A DNA stretch of 64,000 nt from Streptomyces sp. T12 (GCF_028736035.1 NZ_CP117866.1:7192001-7256000); one strand, 5' to 3'. Shown: positions 7,013-16,160, numbered from the stretch's first letter. The notes: generated by a model not told the origin, from the sequence alone. Translations and numbers: made by a program.

Positions 7013-7858
7013 ATGCCGACGGAAGAGTCCCGGGCCGCTCGCCAGGCCCGTCCCGCCCCGGGCGCCCTGCTGCTCTGCCGTGCGGAGCCCGAGTCCGTCG
7101 CCCCCGCCGCCCAGTTGCTGCGCGAGCACATGCTGCTCGCGTCGGCCGGCGGGGAGTGGAGCGTGCTCGTCCCCGAGGGCAGGCCCTGGCTGGAGGGCGC
7201 CGAACCGGTCGACCGCGTCCTCACCGGCTGGGCCACCGCCCTCGCCGTCGGTGCCCCCTGGCCCGTCCTCGCCCTCTGGTGGGACGCCGACCGCGCCGGA
7301 TACACCCTCGCCTCCGGCTTCCGCCGCCCCGTCGGCTACATCTGGCTCGCCAACGGCACCCCGGCCGGCGAGGACGAGGCCATGCACACCTTCGCCGGCC
7401 GGCTCGGCCTCGATCCGGTGCTGGACGTGCAGTCCCTCGACGAGCTGACGGAACTCGACCCCGCGGCCGACGCGCGGGCACGCATGCGTGGCCTGCTCGC
7501 CGTCCTCACGCGCGCGGGCGTGTCCCTGCCCGCCGGCCTCGCCCCCGGTGACAGCGCCGACCGCCTCCACGAGGCCGCCCGCGACCACCCGCACGTCCGC
7601 ATCGAGTGGCCGGGGGGCTGGCGCAACGCCTTCCGCGCGGAGCTCGACGCCGTCGAGGGCAGCCGCCTCGGCCCCTGGCTGCCCTGGGCCGGCGGCCCCC
7701 AGTCCCACCGGCTCGCCCTGGCCCAGGTCGTGGCCGGTCTGCCCGTCACGGCCTGGGGCCTGCGGCGCCACAGCACCGGGTGGATCGCCGCGGGCGCGGT
7801 GCTGCTGGCACAGGGCGCGCTGGGGCTGGCGTACGCCCTCGCGCACCCGCGCGACTGA
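7013..7858 (+). CDS. Hypothetical protein with C-terminal membrane segment
   Basis: A 281-residue protein I do not recognise. An Ala/Pro-rich N-terminus is followed by a globular region with many Trp residues (WWDADRAGYTLASGFRRPVGYIW near 85-110). A C-terminal hydrophobic stretch (WIAAGAVLLAQGALGLAYAL, about 258-278) probably spans the membrane once, leaving the protein facing the cytoplasm. No catalytic motif is obvious. I use the ATG at 7013. No Shine-Dalgarno is visible and a TAGCGT hexamer ends eight bases upstream, so a leaderless message is possible but lacks a convincing -35. It is divergent from the DUF4097 operon. Confidence 0.7.
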   Translation: MPTEESRAARQARPAPGALLLCRAEPESVAPAAQLLREHMLLASAGGEWSVLVPEGRPWLEGAEPVDRVLTGWATALAVGAPWPVLALWWDADRAGYTLASGFRRPVGYIWLANGTPAGEDEAMHTFAGRLGLDPVLDVQSLDELTELDPAADARARMRGLLAVLTRAGVSLPAGLAPGDSADRLHEAARDHPHVRIEWPGGWRNAFRAELDAVEGSRLGPWLPWAGGPQSHRLALAQVVAGLPVTAWGLRRHSTGWIAAGAVLLAQGALGLAYALAHPRD

Positions 7859-8048
7859 GGCCGGCCGACGCAGGGGCGGCTCGGTGCGGCATCCCCCCGA
7901 GGGAGCAGGTCCCGAGGCTCATGCGGAGCAGCTGTGAAGACGGCGAATACTCCTGCAACCAACCTGGGTATTAGCCTCGTCGCAGTTCAAGTGGGCGCTG
8001 CCCACGTTCGGTTGACCTGACGGCGCAGGCTCTGCGGGGGGGAGCGGA

Positions 8049-8408
8049 ATGAGTCACATCCAGGACATCGAACTGCCGGACGGCACGGTGATCACCGCCA
8101 GGATCGGCGCGGCCGACGCCTACGACGACCAGGAGGACGTCGGCTTCACCGAGGCCGCGGTGGCCAAGCTCGACCAGCTCCAGGAGCTGATCAAGGGCGT
8201 CGGCGGCACTGTGCTGACGGCCGCCCGAGAGGCCAGGCCGCACGAGGCCGCCATCACCTTCGGCGTGGAGCTGACCGCCAAGGAGGGCGTGGCCGTCGCC
8301 GTACTCGCCCGGGGTGAGGTCAAGGCGTCCCTGCAGGTCACCCTCACCTGGCAGTTCGACGGCACCACCGCAGGGGAGGCCGACGAGAGCGCGGCCGCGC
8401 ATGAGTGA
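8049..8408 (+). CDS. Trypsin-co-occurring domain protein (CU044_2847 type)
   Basis: A 119-residue protein that begins with a strand-rich segment (IELPDGTVITARI), then a helix (FTEAAVAKLDQLQELIKGV) and ends with a pair of strands (EAAITFGVELTAKEG and ASLQVTLTWQF). This layout matches the small Trypco1/CU044_2847 family that is encoded beside trypsin-like proteases in actinobacterial conflict systems. It overlaps the protease start by eight bases (ATGAGTGA), so the two are translationally coupled. GGGGAG precedes the ATG. It probably associates with or is processed by the protease, but this is inference. A relative is encoded at the far end of the same island (19513-19845, minus strand). Confidence 0.8.
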   Translation: MSHIQDIELPDGTVITARIGAADAYDDQEDVGFTEAAVAKLDQLQELIKGVGGTVLTAAREARPHEAAITFGVELTAKEGVAVAVLARGEVKASLQVTLTWQFDGTTAGEADESAAAHE

Positions 8409-10359
8409 GCGCGACGACCGCCTCTTCGACCTCGTCCGGGCCGCCACCGTCCATCTGCTCCCCGCCGAAGGAAAGGACAGCCCCCTGTGGGGCAGCGGCT
8501 TCTTCGTCGCGCCCGGCTGGGTGCTGACCGCCGCCCACGTGCTGCGTCCCCACCTCCTGACGGACCGCCAGACCGCGTTCCGGGTGCGCGGCGAGGGCGT
8601 CGACGCCGAGGCGCGACTGGTGCGGTGGCTGATCACCGACCCCCGCTGCCCCAAGGTCCCGCTGGCCGAGGACCTGGCCCTGGTGCGGCTGACGGGCGAC
8701 CCCGACGAGCACTCCCACGAATGCGTGTGGCTCACCGACCGCGCCGCCCCTCACTCCGGCGCCCTCAAGGCGTGCGGCTACTACCCCGAACCGCGTGAGG
8801 CCCGCTTCCGCATCGTGGACGCCGTGATCAACGGGCGCGAGGACCCGTACGGCCTGATCATCAAGCCCGACATCGACTTCCCGAGCGGTATGTCGGGCGG
8901 TCCGCTGCTCGACCCAGGGACGGGAGCGGTCGTCGGGCTGATCAAGTCGCGGCGCAAGGAGAAGGACGGCGGCAAGGCGGTGGCGATCGCCGCGCTGCGC
9001 CGCTTCGGGGAGACGTACCGCACGGTCATGGCGGCCCACGACCGCTGGCACGGCGCGGAGCCGGTCTCCGAGAGCGGGGACAACTGGATCGACCTCCAGC
9101 ACGGGCCGTCGACCGACCAGAGCCCGGCATGGACGCCCCGCGACCGCCGCAAGGCGCTGGCTCTGCTGGCCGCGCTGCCGCCCCCGCCCGACGAGCCCAC
9201 CGTGCGTCTCATCGCCAAGGAGGCGCGCAGCGGCAACCAGTGGGCCGGCGCCACGCCCGAGCTGCGGACCTGGCGCGACGGCCACGGCCTGCTCTACGAA
9301 GGCACCGCCCCGCTCGACCCGCTCATCTTCCTGCGCTACATGAGGCTCGTCGGCGCCCACGCCTGCGCGCGCGACGCCGACAGCCCCGCCCTCACCGGCT
9401 GGATCGACGAACGGCTGCGCGGCGACACCCGCCGGTACCTGCACGCTCTGGCCCGCGACGTCACCCTCCCCGACGGACTCCAGCCGTCCCCCGAGGACGA
9501 CGGTCCGGAGCGCATCGTGATCCCCTACCCCGGCCCCGGTGAGGGCCCCGTGGTGGCCCTGCTGCTCGACCCGGTGATCGGCTCGCAGCCCGTCCGGTTC
9601 TTCTGGCAGGTCTGGTACGACGACGGCGACGGCCTGCCCGAGGTGCACGAGACGGACGGCTCGGTGCACGGATGCCGGCCCGACGAGCTCGTCCAGGCAC
9701 TGCGCGTCCCGCTGGGCGGACTGCTGGCGTCCAAGGACCGTCAGGGGCACCCCGTACCGCTCGAAGTCGCCCTGCCCGCCGAGCACTTCGACACCGCCGT
9801 GCACCGCTGGCGGTTCGAGGACATCGCCGCGCTGAACGACCCCGGACACCTGGGCGCGCGCCGCCGCCTGGTGCTGCGCGCCCTTGAGCGCCGGGGAGAT
9901 CCGGACAATCTCTGGGTCGACCGCTGGCAGCGCATGACGGCCGGGCGGCGCTTCCAGGGCTGGCGCATGCCTCCGCCGGGCGCCGTGGACACCGTCGGCT
10001 ACCGCGGCGCGGAGTGCGACCGCATCCCCGTCATGTGCCGGCCGGCCGGACAGGGCACCGGCCGGGTCGCCATGAACCGCGCCCTGGAGAGCGGCCACGG
10101 TGTCGCTCTCTGGCACATCGGCTCCCACCCCGAGCGGGCCTGTCTGCCGGAGTGCGAAAGCCTCCACGCGCGGATCGAGAAGTTCCTCGGGGCGCTCGGC
10201 TCGCTGTCCGAACTCCCCGACCGGCTGCGGCACGTGCGGCAGGACATCAGCGAACAGCGGGCCGACAGCGCCTGGGCCGAACCCCTCGCGCTGCTCTACG
10301 ACGACCCGCGCCGCCCCCTGCCGGACGAGGAGACCGATCCGGTGGACGCGCCGCTGTGA
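8401..10359 (+). CDS. Trypsin-like serine protease with effector-associated and VMAP-C-like domains
   Basis: A 652-residue cytosolic protein (no signal peptide). Residues 1-200 form a trypsin/HtrA-fold peptidase with an intact triad: His46 in LTAAHV, Asp91 in EDLALVRL and Ser165 in SGMSGGP. Residues about 250-330 (RKALALLAALPPPPDEPTVR and following) resemble an effector-associated adaptor domain. The rest, rich in Trp/Asp/His (FFWQVWYDDGDG, HRWRFEDI), resembles the VMAP-C module of vWA-MoxR-associated proteins. In the conflict systems described for this family, such proteins are proteolytic effectors switched by MoxR and vWA partners. Both follow directly downstream here. The start at 8401 is fixed by the overlap with the previous gene. 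The domain call past residue 250 is by resemblance. Confidence 0.82.
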   Translation: MSERDDRLFDLVRAATVHLLPAEGKDSPLWGSGFFVAPGWVLTAAHVLRPHLLTDRQTAFRVRGEGVDAEARLVRWLITDPRCPKVPLAEDLALVRLTGDPDEHSHECVWLTDRAAPHSGALKACGYYPEPREARFRIVDAVINGREDPYGLIIKPDIDFPSGMSGGPLLDPGTGAVVGLIKSRRKEKDGGKAVAIAALRRFGETYRTVMAAHDRWHGAEPVSESGDNWIDLQHGPSTDQSPAWTPRDRRKALALLAALPPPPDEPTVRLIAKEARSGNQWAGATPELRTWRDGHGLLYEGTAPLDPLIFLRYMRLVGAHACARDADSPALTGWIDERLRGDTRRYLHALARDVTLPDGLQPSPEDDGPERIVIPYPGPGEGPVVALLLDPVIGSQPVRFFWQVWYDDGDGLPEVHETDGSVHGCRPDELVQALRVPLGGLLASKDRQGHPVPLEVALPAEHFDTAVHRWRFEDIAALNDPGHLGARRRLVLRALERRGDPDNLWVDRWQRMTAGRRFQGWRMPPPGAVDTVGYRGAECDRIPVMCRPAGQGTGRVAMNRALESGHGVALWHIGSHPERACLPECESLHARIEKFLGALGSLSELPDRLRHVRQDISEQRADSAWAEPLALLYDDPRRPLPDEETDPVDAPL

Positions 10360-10507
10360 GCACGGGGCCGTACCCGCCCGACCGCTGGCCGAAATCACCC
10401 GTGTACCAGGGCTGTTCTGGGTACATTTCCAGGGGCCCGTTGCGGGCGCACGATGCCCCCGTCGGCCAGGCCGTGGACTACCACCGACCGTCGACGAGGA
10501 GCGCACC

Positions 10508-11506
10508 GTGAGCGAGTGGTTCATCTACCAGGGGATCGGACGTCCGGATCCGGCCAGGATCGACCTGCTGCCAGACCCGCCCCCCTGGCGGGCGTTCGAC
10601 GCTCGATCCGTCGACTACGAGGTCCCGGAGCTCGACTCCTCCACCCACCGCAGGCTCGGCGCGCGCACCGTCCCGCTGCCCGTCCAGGACCCGGACGCCC
10701 TGGAACTCGTCAACGCCGCCCTGTACCTGAGGCGCCCGCTGCTCGTCACCGGCGAACCCGGCGTCGGCAAGTCGACGCTGGCCCACTCCGTCGCCTACGA
10801 GCTCGACCTCGGCCGCGTCCTGGAATGGCCGATCGTCAGCCGCAGCGAACTGCGCGACGGCCTCTACACCTACGACGCCATCGGCCGCCTCCAGGACTCC
10901 CAACTGCCCGGCGACCCCGCGTCCCAGGACATCGGCCGGTACATCAAACTCGGCCCGCTCGGCACCGCGCTGCTCGCCGCCGACAAGCCACGCGTGCTGC
11001 TCATCGACGAGCTGGACAAGAGCGACATCGACCTGCCGAACGACCTGCTGAACGTCCTGGAGGAGGGCCGGTTCGCCATTCCGGAGCTGGAGCGGATCGC
11101 CGACCGCACCCCGGAGGTCGACGTCCTCACCGACGACGGGCGCCGGGTGACCGTGACGGGCGGTCAGGTCCGCTGCCGGGCGTTCCCCTTCGTCGTCATG
11201 ACCAGCAACCGCGAACGCGAGTTCCCCGCCGCGCTGCTGCGCCGCTGCATCCCCCTCGATCTCAAGGCCCCGCGCGACGAACGCCTCGCCGCCCTCGTCC
11301 AGGCCCACTTCGGGCAGGGCTCCTACGACGACAACCGCGACCTCGTCGACCAGTTCACCCAGTCCGAGGCGGACGGCTCACTGCGTCCCACCGACCAACT
11401 CCTCAACGCCATCTTCCTCGCCCAGCACGCCGCCCGGGACGCGGCCCAGCGGCGCGAGGAGATCTCGGAGCTGTTGATGCAGCCCCTCGACCGAGGGCCG
11501 CGGTAG
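10508..11506 (+). CDS. MoxR-type AAA+ ATPase
   Basis: A 332-residue AAA+ ATPase with Walker A GEPGVGKST (residues 82-90), Walker B VLLIDELDK (about 165-173), sensor 1 in VVMTSNRE and an arginine-finger region at ALLRRCIPLDL. The N-terminal 60 residues are acidic and Pro-rich. It is the MoxR component of a MoxR/vWA/VMAP set. These ATPases act as chaperones that load or remodel vWA-domain partners. The start is the GTG at 10508, preceded by GAGGAG. A 148-base gap separates it from the protease gene, and the vWA gene starts three bases after its stop, so they are co-expressed. Confidence 0.9.
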   Translation: MSEWFIYQGIGRPDPARIDLLPDPPPWRAFDARSVDYEVPELDSSTHRRLGARTVPLPVQDPDALELVNAALYLRRPLLVTGEPGVGKSTLAHSVAYELDLGRVLEWPIVSRSELRDGLYTYDAIGRLQDSQLPGDPASQDIGRYIKLGPLGTALLAADKPRVLLIDELDKSDIDLPNDLLNVLEEGRFAIPELERIADRTPEVDVLTDDGRRVTVTGGQVRCRAFPFVVMTSNREREFPAALLRRCIPLDLKAPRDERLAALVQAHFGQGSYDDNRDLVDQFTQSEADGSLRPTDQLLNAIFLAQHAARDAAQRREEISELLMQPLDRGPR

Positions 11507-11509
11507 CCG

Positions 11510-14500
11510 ATGACCTCCCGCGCTCCCGGCATCCCGGCAGGCGACGTGAGCCCCGTGCTCACGGCGCTGGTCGCGCGTATGCGGGACGCGGGCATCGCGC
11601 CCGGAGTCGAGGAGCTCGCGGACGCGCTGTGGCTCGCCCGCTGGCTGCCACGGTCCGCGCAGCAGCCCGACCGGCCCGGGACCGCCCCGGCCGACGCGGC
11701 CACCGACCCGCTCGCCGACCCCGGCGCGCTGCCCCCGGGGGCGACGCACAGGCCCCACCTGCCCGCCCAGGACAGCGAGCCGCAACAGTCCGAGAGGGCA
11801 GGGCTGTTCGCGCCCGGCCCCGGAGGCGACGTCGCCGACTCCCGGATGACCCGGGTCCGCGTCCCCGCCGCACCCGCCCTGCCCGAACCCCTCGCCCTGC
11901 AACGGGGGTTACGGCCCCTGCAGCGCTACCGGGCGCCCGTACGGCCCGTGCCGCGCACCCTCGACGAGCGCGCCACCGCCGAGCGCGCCGCGGAGTCCGG
12001 CCTGGTCCTGCCCGTCCTGCGCACGGACCGGCGCCGCGAGGCACGCCTGCTGCTCCTGATGGACATCTCCACCTCGACGGTCGTATGGCAGCAGGCCTTG
12101 GACGAGCTGCGCCAGGTCTGTGCCCGCGCCGGTGCCTTCTGCGAGGTGCAGGTGCGCTATCTGCACGAGGCGCCCGGCGGACGGCCCGGCTGTGCGTCCA
12201 CCCCGGAACCCGCCGCCGCGCTCTACGCACCGGAGCAGCTCAGCGACCCGACCGGGCGGCGCGTCACCTTGGTCCTCAGCGACTGCGCCGGACCCATGTG
12301 GCGCAGCGGCCGGGTGCAGCGGCTGCTGTACCGCTGGGCCGCGACGGCGCCCGTGGCCGTCGTACAGCCGCTGCCGCAGCGGATGTGGCTGCGCACGCAT
12401 CTGCCTGCCCGGCGCGGGCTGTTGCGACGGCGCGAAGGGCCCGCCGGGTCGCTGCTGTTCCGGCCCGACAAGGGGCCGGTGGAAGCCGGCGCGCTGCCGG
12501 TCCCCGTGCTCGCGCTGCGCCGGGAGTCGGTGGAGGGCTGGGCGCGGCTGGTGTCCGGCGCCACCGGACAGTCGCTGTCCGCCGCGGCCGGCTGGGTGCG
12601 GGCCGACCATCCCGAGTCCGCGGCGCCGGTGCGGGCCACGCAGGAACGCAGCGGTGCGGATCGCGTCCGCGCCTTCTGGCGTCCGGCGTCCTCCGAGGCG
12701 CGTCGGCTGGCGGTGTATCTGTCCGCGGTGCCGCTGTACCTGCCGGTGATGCAGCTCGTCCAGCACGCCATGCTGGCCGGGAGCGGGCCGGACGTGTTGT
12801 CCGAGGTGCTGCTGAGCGGGCTGCTGCGGCGGCGGGAGGACGCGGACGATCCGCGGGCCGTGCGCTACGACTTCCTGCCGGGGGTGGCCGGCGAGCTGCG
12901 GTCCCGTCTGTCGGTCGACGAGGTGGAGCTGCTGTTCAAGCACTGCTCCGAGTACGTGGAACGGAAGTTCGGGCGCAGTGCGCGCAACTTCCCCGCGCTG
13001 GCGGGGGCGTTCCTGCGGGGCGCGGTGCCGCCGGACGGGGAAGCGCCCGCTGCCTCGGGCGAGCGGGAACCGGCCGGGCTGCGGGCGTTCGCCGAGGTGT
13101 CCGCGGAGGTGCTGCGGGACCTGGGCGCGCGGCTGCCGACGGTGCCGGTGGGGCCGGGGCACAGCGCGTCGGAGCTGCTCGACCTGGGCCGCCAGGCGCT
13201 GGCCCGGTTCAACGAGGAGGGGCTCACCCGGGAGCTCGATGCCGCGGTGGGGTGTCTGCGGCAGTCGGTCGTGGCCGCGCGGTCGGGCGGTGAACGGGCC
13301 CTGGCGGGCGAGGTGTTGGCCGCCGCGCTGCTCGCCCGCTGGCGGGTGCGGCGCGTGGGGGAGGACCTGCGGGAGGCGTGGGAGGCGGTCGAGGGGCAGA
13401 CCGTCACTGCGCGCGGGCGGCTCGTGCGGGGGTTGGTGTGCTGGGCTCAGGCGCAGGAGGTACGCGGGAGCGGGGTCGACTTCGACGGGATCGCGGAGAG
13501 CCTGCGGGAGTGGGCCCGGGCGAAGCCGGGGCGGGTCGAGGAGCGTGCGCTGCGTGTGTTGCTGTATCTGGCCGACGAGAGCCTGACCGCCGTCCTCGCC
13601 GACGAGGGCACGCAGGCCGAGGAACTGGAGCGGCGCAGGGTCGCCGCGGAGGCGCTGGCGGGTGTGCGGCGGGCTGTGGGGGAGCTGGGGCCGCGGAGGA
13701 AGGACACGGTTGAGAAGTGGTACGTCCGTCACCTGCAGCGGGCCGTCGACGCGGCGGACGTCTGGCTCGACCTGGTCCGGTCCGAGCAGGGCCTGGTCGT
13801 GCGGGGGCGGTTGTGGCTCGATCTTGCGCGGCAGTACGCGGGGTACAGCCCGGACGGGCAAGCCGCTTCGCAGGCGGCCGGCTGGGCGTTGCGCGCCGCC
13901 GAGGACCTCAAGGCCGCAGTCGGCGCATCCGTCCTGCCGGACGATGAGCGCTGCCGGATCTGGCTGGACGTGGCGGACGCTGTCGAGATCGAGCAGTTCC
14001 TGCGCCATGGCGACCGGATGAGTGAGGCGCTGTTGGACGCGGTGGGGCACGCCCGGCGGGCCGCAAGGGACGACGTAGGACTGATTCTTGAGTGCCTGGT
14101 GCGGATCGGGGGCATCCACAACGAACGGTATGAACGGACCGGCGAGCTGCACGACCTGGAACGAGCCATCGCCGCATGGACGGACGCCGTACCACTGCTC
14201 GACGAGGACGACTCCCTTCGGTCCGACCTGCTCGCCACCCTCGGCATCGGCTGGCTCCAGCGGGCGGTGCGACCGGACTCGGCCGACGACGTCGTCAACC
14301 GAGCCATCGACGTGCTGCGCCTCGCGGTCGAAGAGTCCCCGCCGGACTATCCGCTCCTGCCCATGCGACGCCGGCATCTGGCAGACGCGTACGTCATGCG
14401 CTACGACCTCACCCACGTGCTTACCGACCTGTACGAGGCCGACTGGCTGCTCGCGGAGGCCGCTCGCGGTTCGGAGGACGCGGTTCTCCGCGCGGAGTGC

Positions 14501-14791
14501 CTGAGCGGTCGCGGCCGCGTTGCCTCGATGCTGTACGAGCGCACGGAAGTGATCGCGCATCTGCACAAGGCGATCGAGTTCTTCAGCCAGGCCATTGAGC
14601 ATGCCGAGGAGGCGGGCGACAACGCGCTGGTGGCCGCGGCTCTCATGGGACGCGGCCAGGCACGAGAGCTGCAGGGCAGGCCCAGCACGGCCCGGTCCGA
14701 CTACGAGCACGCCGGCCGTCTGACGGCCGACCGCGACCGCCCCCTGCGTCGGCACATCTCCCGCCTGTCCCCCGAAACGGCCGACGAGTGA
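11510..14791 (+). CDS. SAV_2336-type vWA domain protein with C-terminal helical repeats
   Basis: A 1093-residue protein. The N-terminal helical domain (LVARMRDAGIAPGVEELADA) is the SAV_2336-type segment, followed by a Pro-rich linker. A vWA fold then carries the metal-ion site DISTS (Asp185-Ser189). The C-terminal 450 residues are all-helical and TPR-like (for example LLDLGRQALARFNEEGLTRE and ERAIAAWTDAVPLLDEDDSL). It is the presumed scaffold and switch of the conflict module with the MoxR ATPase upstream. Codon 134 is TTA (11909-11911), the only in-frame TTA I found in the window, so its translation should need the bldA tRNA. Its stop overlaps the GTG of the precursor peptide gene (GTGA). 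The last third is less GC-rich than the middle. Confidence 0.85.
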   Translation: MTSRAPGIPAGDVSPVLTALVARMRDAGIAPGVEELADALWLARWLPRSAQQPDRPGTAPADAATDPLADPGALPPGATHRPHLPAQDSEPQQSERAGLFAPGPGGDVADSRMTRVRVPAAPALPEPLALQRGLRPLQRYRAPVRPVPRTLDERATAERAAESGLVLPVLRTDRRREARLLLLMDISTSTVVWQQALDELRQVCARAGAFCEVQVRYLHEAPGGRPGCASTPEPAAALYAPEQLSDPTGRRVTLVLSDCAGPMWRSGRVQRLLYRWAATAPVAVVQPLPQRMWLRTHLPARRGLLRRREGPAGSLLFRPDKGPVEAGALPVPVLALRRESVEGWARLVSGATGQSLSAAAGWVRADHPESAAPVRATQERSGADRVRAFWRPASSEARRLAVYLSAVPLYLPVMQLVQHAMLAGSGPDVLSEVLLSGLLRRREDADDPRAVRYDFLPGVAGELRSRLSVDEVELLFKHCSEYVERKFGRSARNFPALAGAFLRGAVPPDGEAPAASGEREPAGLRAFAEVSAEVLRDLGARLPTVPVGPGHSASELLDLGRQALARFNEEGLTRELDAAVGCLRQSVVAARSGGERALAGEVLAAALLARWRVRRVGEDLREAWEAVEGQTVTARGRLVRGLVCWAQAQEVRGSGVDFDGIAESLREWARAKPGRVEERALRVLLYLADESLTAVLADEGTQAEELERRRVAAEALAGVRRAVGELGPRRKDTVEKWYVRHLQRAVDAADVWLDLVRSEQGLVVRGRLWLDLARQYAGYSPDGQAASQAAGWALRAAEDLKAAVGASVLPDDERCRIWLDVADAVEIEQFLRHGDRMSEALLDAVGHARRAARDDVGLILECLVRIGGIHNERYERTGELHDLERAIAAWTDAVPLLDEDDSLRSDLLATLGIGWLQRAVRPDSADDVVNRAIDVLRLAVEESPPDYPLLPMRRRHLADAYVMRYDLTHVLTDLYEADWLLAEAARGSEDAVLRAECLSGRGRVASMLYERTEVIAHLHKAIEFFSQAIEHAEEAGDNALVAAALMGRGQARELQGRPSTARSDYEHAGRLTADRDRPLRRHISRLSPETADE

Positions 14792-14940
14792 CCCTCCCCA
14801 CCGACGACACCCACATACGCCTGCCGGAGATCGCCCCACCCGACCACACCGACCACCCGGTATTGGCCGCGATCCTCGCCGAACTCCGCACCCGTGAGGG
14901 GGAGAGCATCGTCGTCGCCCACTACGAAGACGCGCCATGA
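14788..14940 (+). CDS. RiPP precursor peptide ending in Tyr-x-Asp-x-x-COOH (FxSxx-COOH-like)
   Basis: A 50-codon gene too short for usual ORF calling. The GTG at 14788 overlaps the vWA stop (GTGA), and its TGA overlaps the ATG of the radical SAM gene (ATGA). Its peptide has an acidic, His/Pro-rich leader, a helical segment (VLAAILAELRTREGES, residues 25-40) and the C-terminus VVAHYEDAP. Placed against FxSxx-COOH precursors, which end in VAGFxSxx, the Phe and Ser positions are Tyr46 and Asp48. The neighbouring FxsB-like enzyme would be expected to join the aromatic ring to a side-chain carbon within Tyr-Glu-Asp (or His-Tyr-Glu), giving a three-residue cyclophane. The reading frame and overlaps are seen. 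The modification is inference from the FxsB/triceptide family. Confidence 0.8.
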   Translation: MTLPTDDTHIRLPEIAPPDHTDHPVLAAILAELRTREGESIVVAHYEDAP

Positions 14941-16160
14941 CCACTCACCCTCACCCGCCTCCCCACCCCCACCCGCCGTGGCCGTACGCCCTTCTCGACA
15001 CCACGGCCCACCGGCCCGTCCCCTTCCGGCAGTTCGTGCTGAAGGTGCACGGCCGGTGCAACCTCGACTGCACCTACTGCTACCTCTACCAGGGCCCCGA
15101 CCACGGCTGGCGCGACCGCCCGGCCCGCACCTCCGAGCGCACGATGCGCCACACGGCGGACCGCATCGCCGAGCACGCCCGCACCCACGGCCTCGACGCC
15201 ATCCGCATCGAACTCCACGGCGGCGAACCCCTCCTGAGCGGCCCCGGCCCCGTCCTCGCCTACGCCCGAGCCGTACGGGAGGCCGTCCCCGCCGGCTGCC
15301 GGATCACCGCCACCGTCCAGACCAACGGCACCCGCCTGACGGCCGAGGCCCTCGACCGCCTCGCCGACGCCGGCATCCGGGTCGGCCTCAGCCTCGACGG
15401 CGGTCGGGCCGCGCTCAACGCCCGTCGGGTCGACCGCGCCGGACGCCCCGCCTGGCCCGCCGCCCGCGCGGCGGCACAGCGGCTCGCCGCGCGGCCGCGG
15501 ACGTACGCCGGAATCCTCTGCACGATCGACCTGGCCGCCGAACCGCTGGACGTCTACCGCTCGCTGCTCGAACTGCGCCCGCCCGGAGTGGACTTCCTGC
15601 TCCCGCACGCCAACTGGGACCGGCCGCCCCCGGGCACGGTCCGCCGGTCCCCCGGGCGGCACCGCCCGCATCCCACCCCCTACGGCGACTGGCTCGCCGC
15701 CGTCTTCGACGCCTGGTGGGACGGGGCGCGGCTCGGCACGCGCGTACGGCTGTTCCAGGAGATCGCGGGGCTGCTGCTCGGCGCGCCCAGCAGGGCCGAG
15801 GCCGTGGGGCTGTCGCCGGTGGCCGCCGTCGTGGTCGAGACGGACGGCGGCATCGAGCAGGTCGACTCGCTCAGGTCGGCGTACGAGGGCGCCTCGGAGA
15901 CCGGCCTCGATGTCTTCCGGCACTCCTTCGACCGCGCCCTGCGCCATCCCGGCGTCGCCGCACGGCAGCTGGGGGAGCGGGCGCTGGCCGACGAGTGTCT
16001 GGGCTGTCCCGTGGGGAAGGTGTGCGGGGGCGGGAACTACGTGCACCGGTACGCTCCCGGGACGGGGTTTTTGCACCCCAGCGTCTACTGCGCCGATCTG
16101 GAGCGGCTCGTCCGGCACATCGCGCACCGGCTGGAGCGGACGTCCCGGGGAGACCGGTGA
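14937..16160 (+). CDS. fxsB: FxsB-like radical SAM/SPASM cyclophane-forming peptide maturase
   Basis: A 407-residue radical SAM enzyme. The [4Fe-4S]/SAM motif is CNLDCTYC (Cys41, Cys45, Cys48), followed by the ELHGGEPLL motif that contacts SAM. The C-terminal SPASM region has Cys354, Cys357, Cys363 and Cys385 in the FxsB-typical arrangement (CPVGKVCGGGNYVHRY, then PSVYC). The family forms carbon-carbon cyclophane bonds in small C-terminal peptides. It stops after SPASM, so it lacks the beta-hydroxylase-like extension seen on some FxsB proteins. The ATG at 14937 overlaps the precursor stop, which leaves little doubt about the substrate. The gene symbol is used in the family sense: the partner peptide is a Tyr/Asp variant rather than a true FxSxx peptide. 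Confidence 0.88.
   Translation: MTTHPHPPPHPHPPWPYALLDTTAHRPVPFRQFVLKVHGRCNLDCTYCYLYQGPDHGWRDRPARTSERTMRHTADRIAEHARTHGLDAIRIELHGGEPLLSGPGPVLAYARAVREAVPAGCRITATVQTNGTRLTAEALDRLADAGIRVGLSLDGGRAALNARRVDRAGRPAWPAARAAAQRLAARPRTYAGILCTIDLAAEPLDVYRSLLELRPPGVDFLLPHANWDRPPPGTVRRSPGRHRPHPTPYGDWLAAVFDAWWDGARLGTRVRLFQEIAGLLLGAPSRAEAVGLSPVAAVVVETDGGIEQVDSLRSAYEGASETGLDVFRHSFDRALRHPGVAARQLGERALADECLGCPVGKVCGGGNYVHRYAPGTGFLHPSVYCADLERLVRHIAHRLERTSRGDR

Noticed and set aside
11909..14944. A 1011-codon minus-strand frame opposite the vWA gene and precursor
   Set aside because: GC-rich antisense frame. The plus strand has MIDAS, helical repeats and correct overlaps with neighbours.
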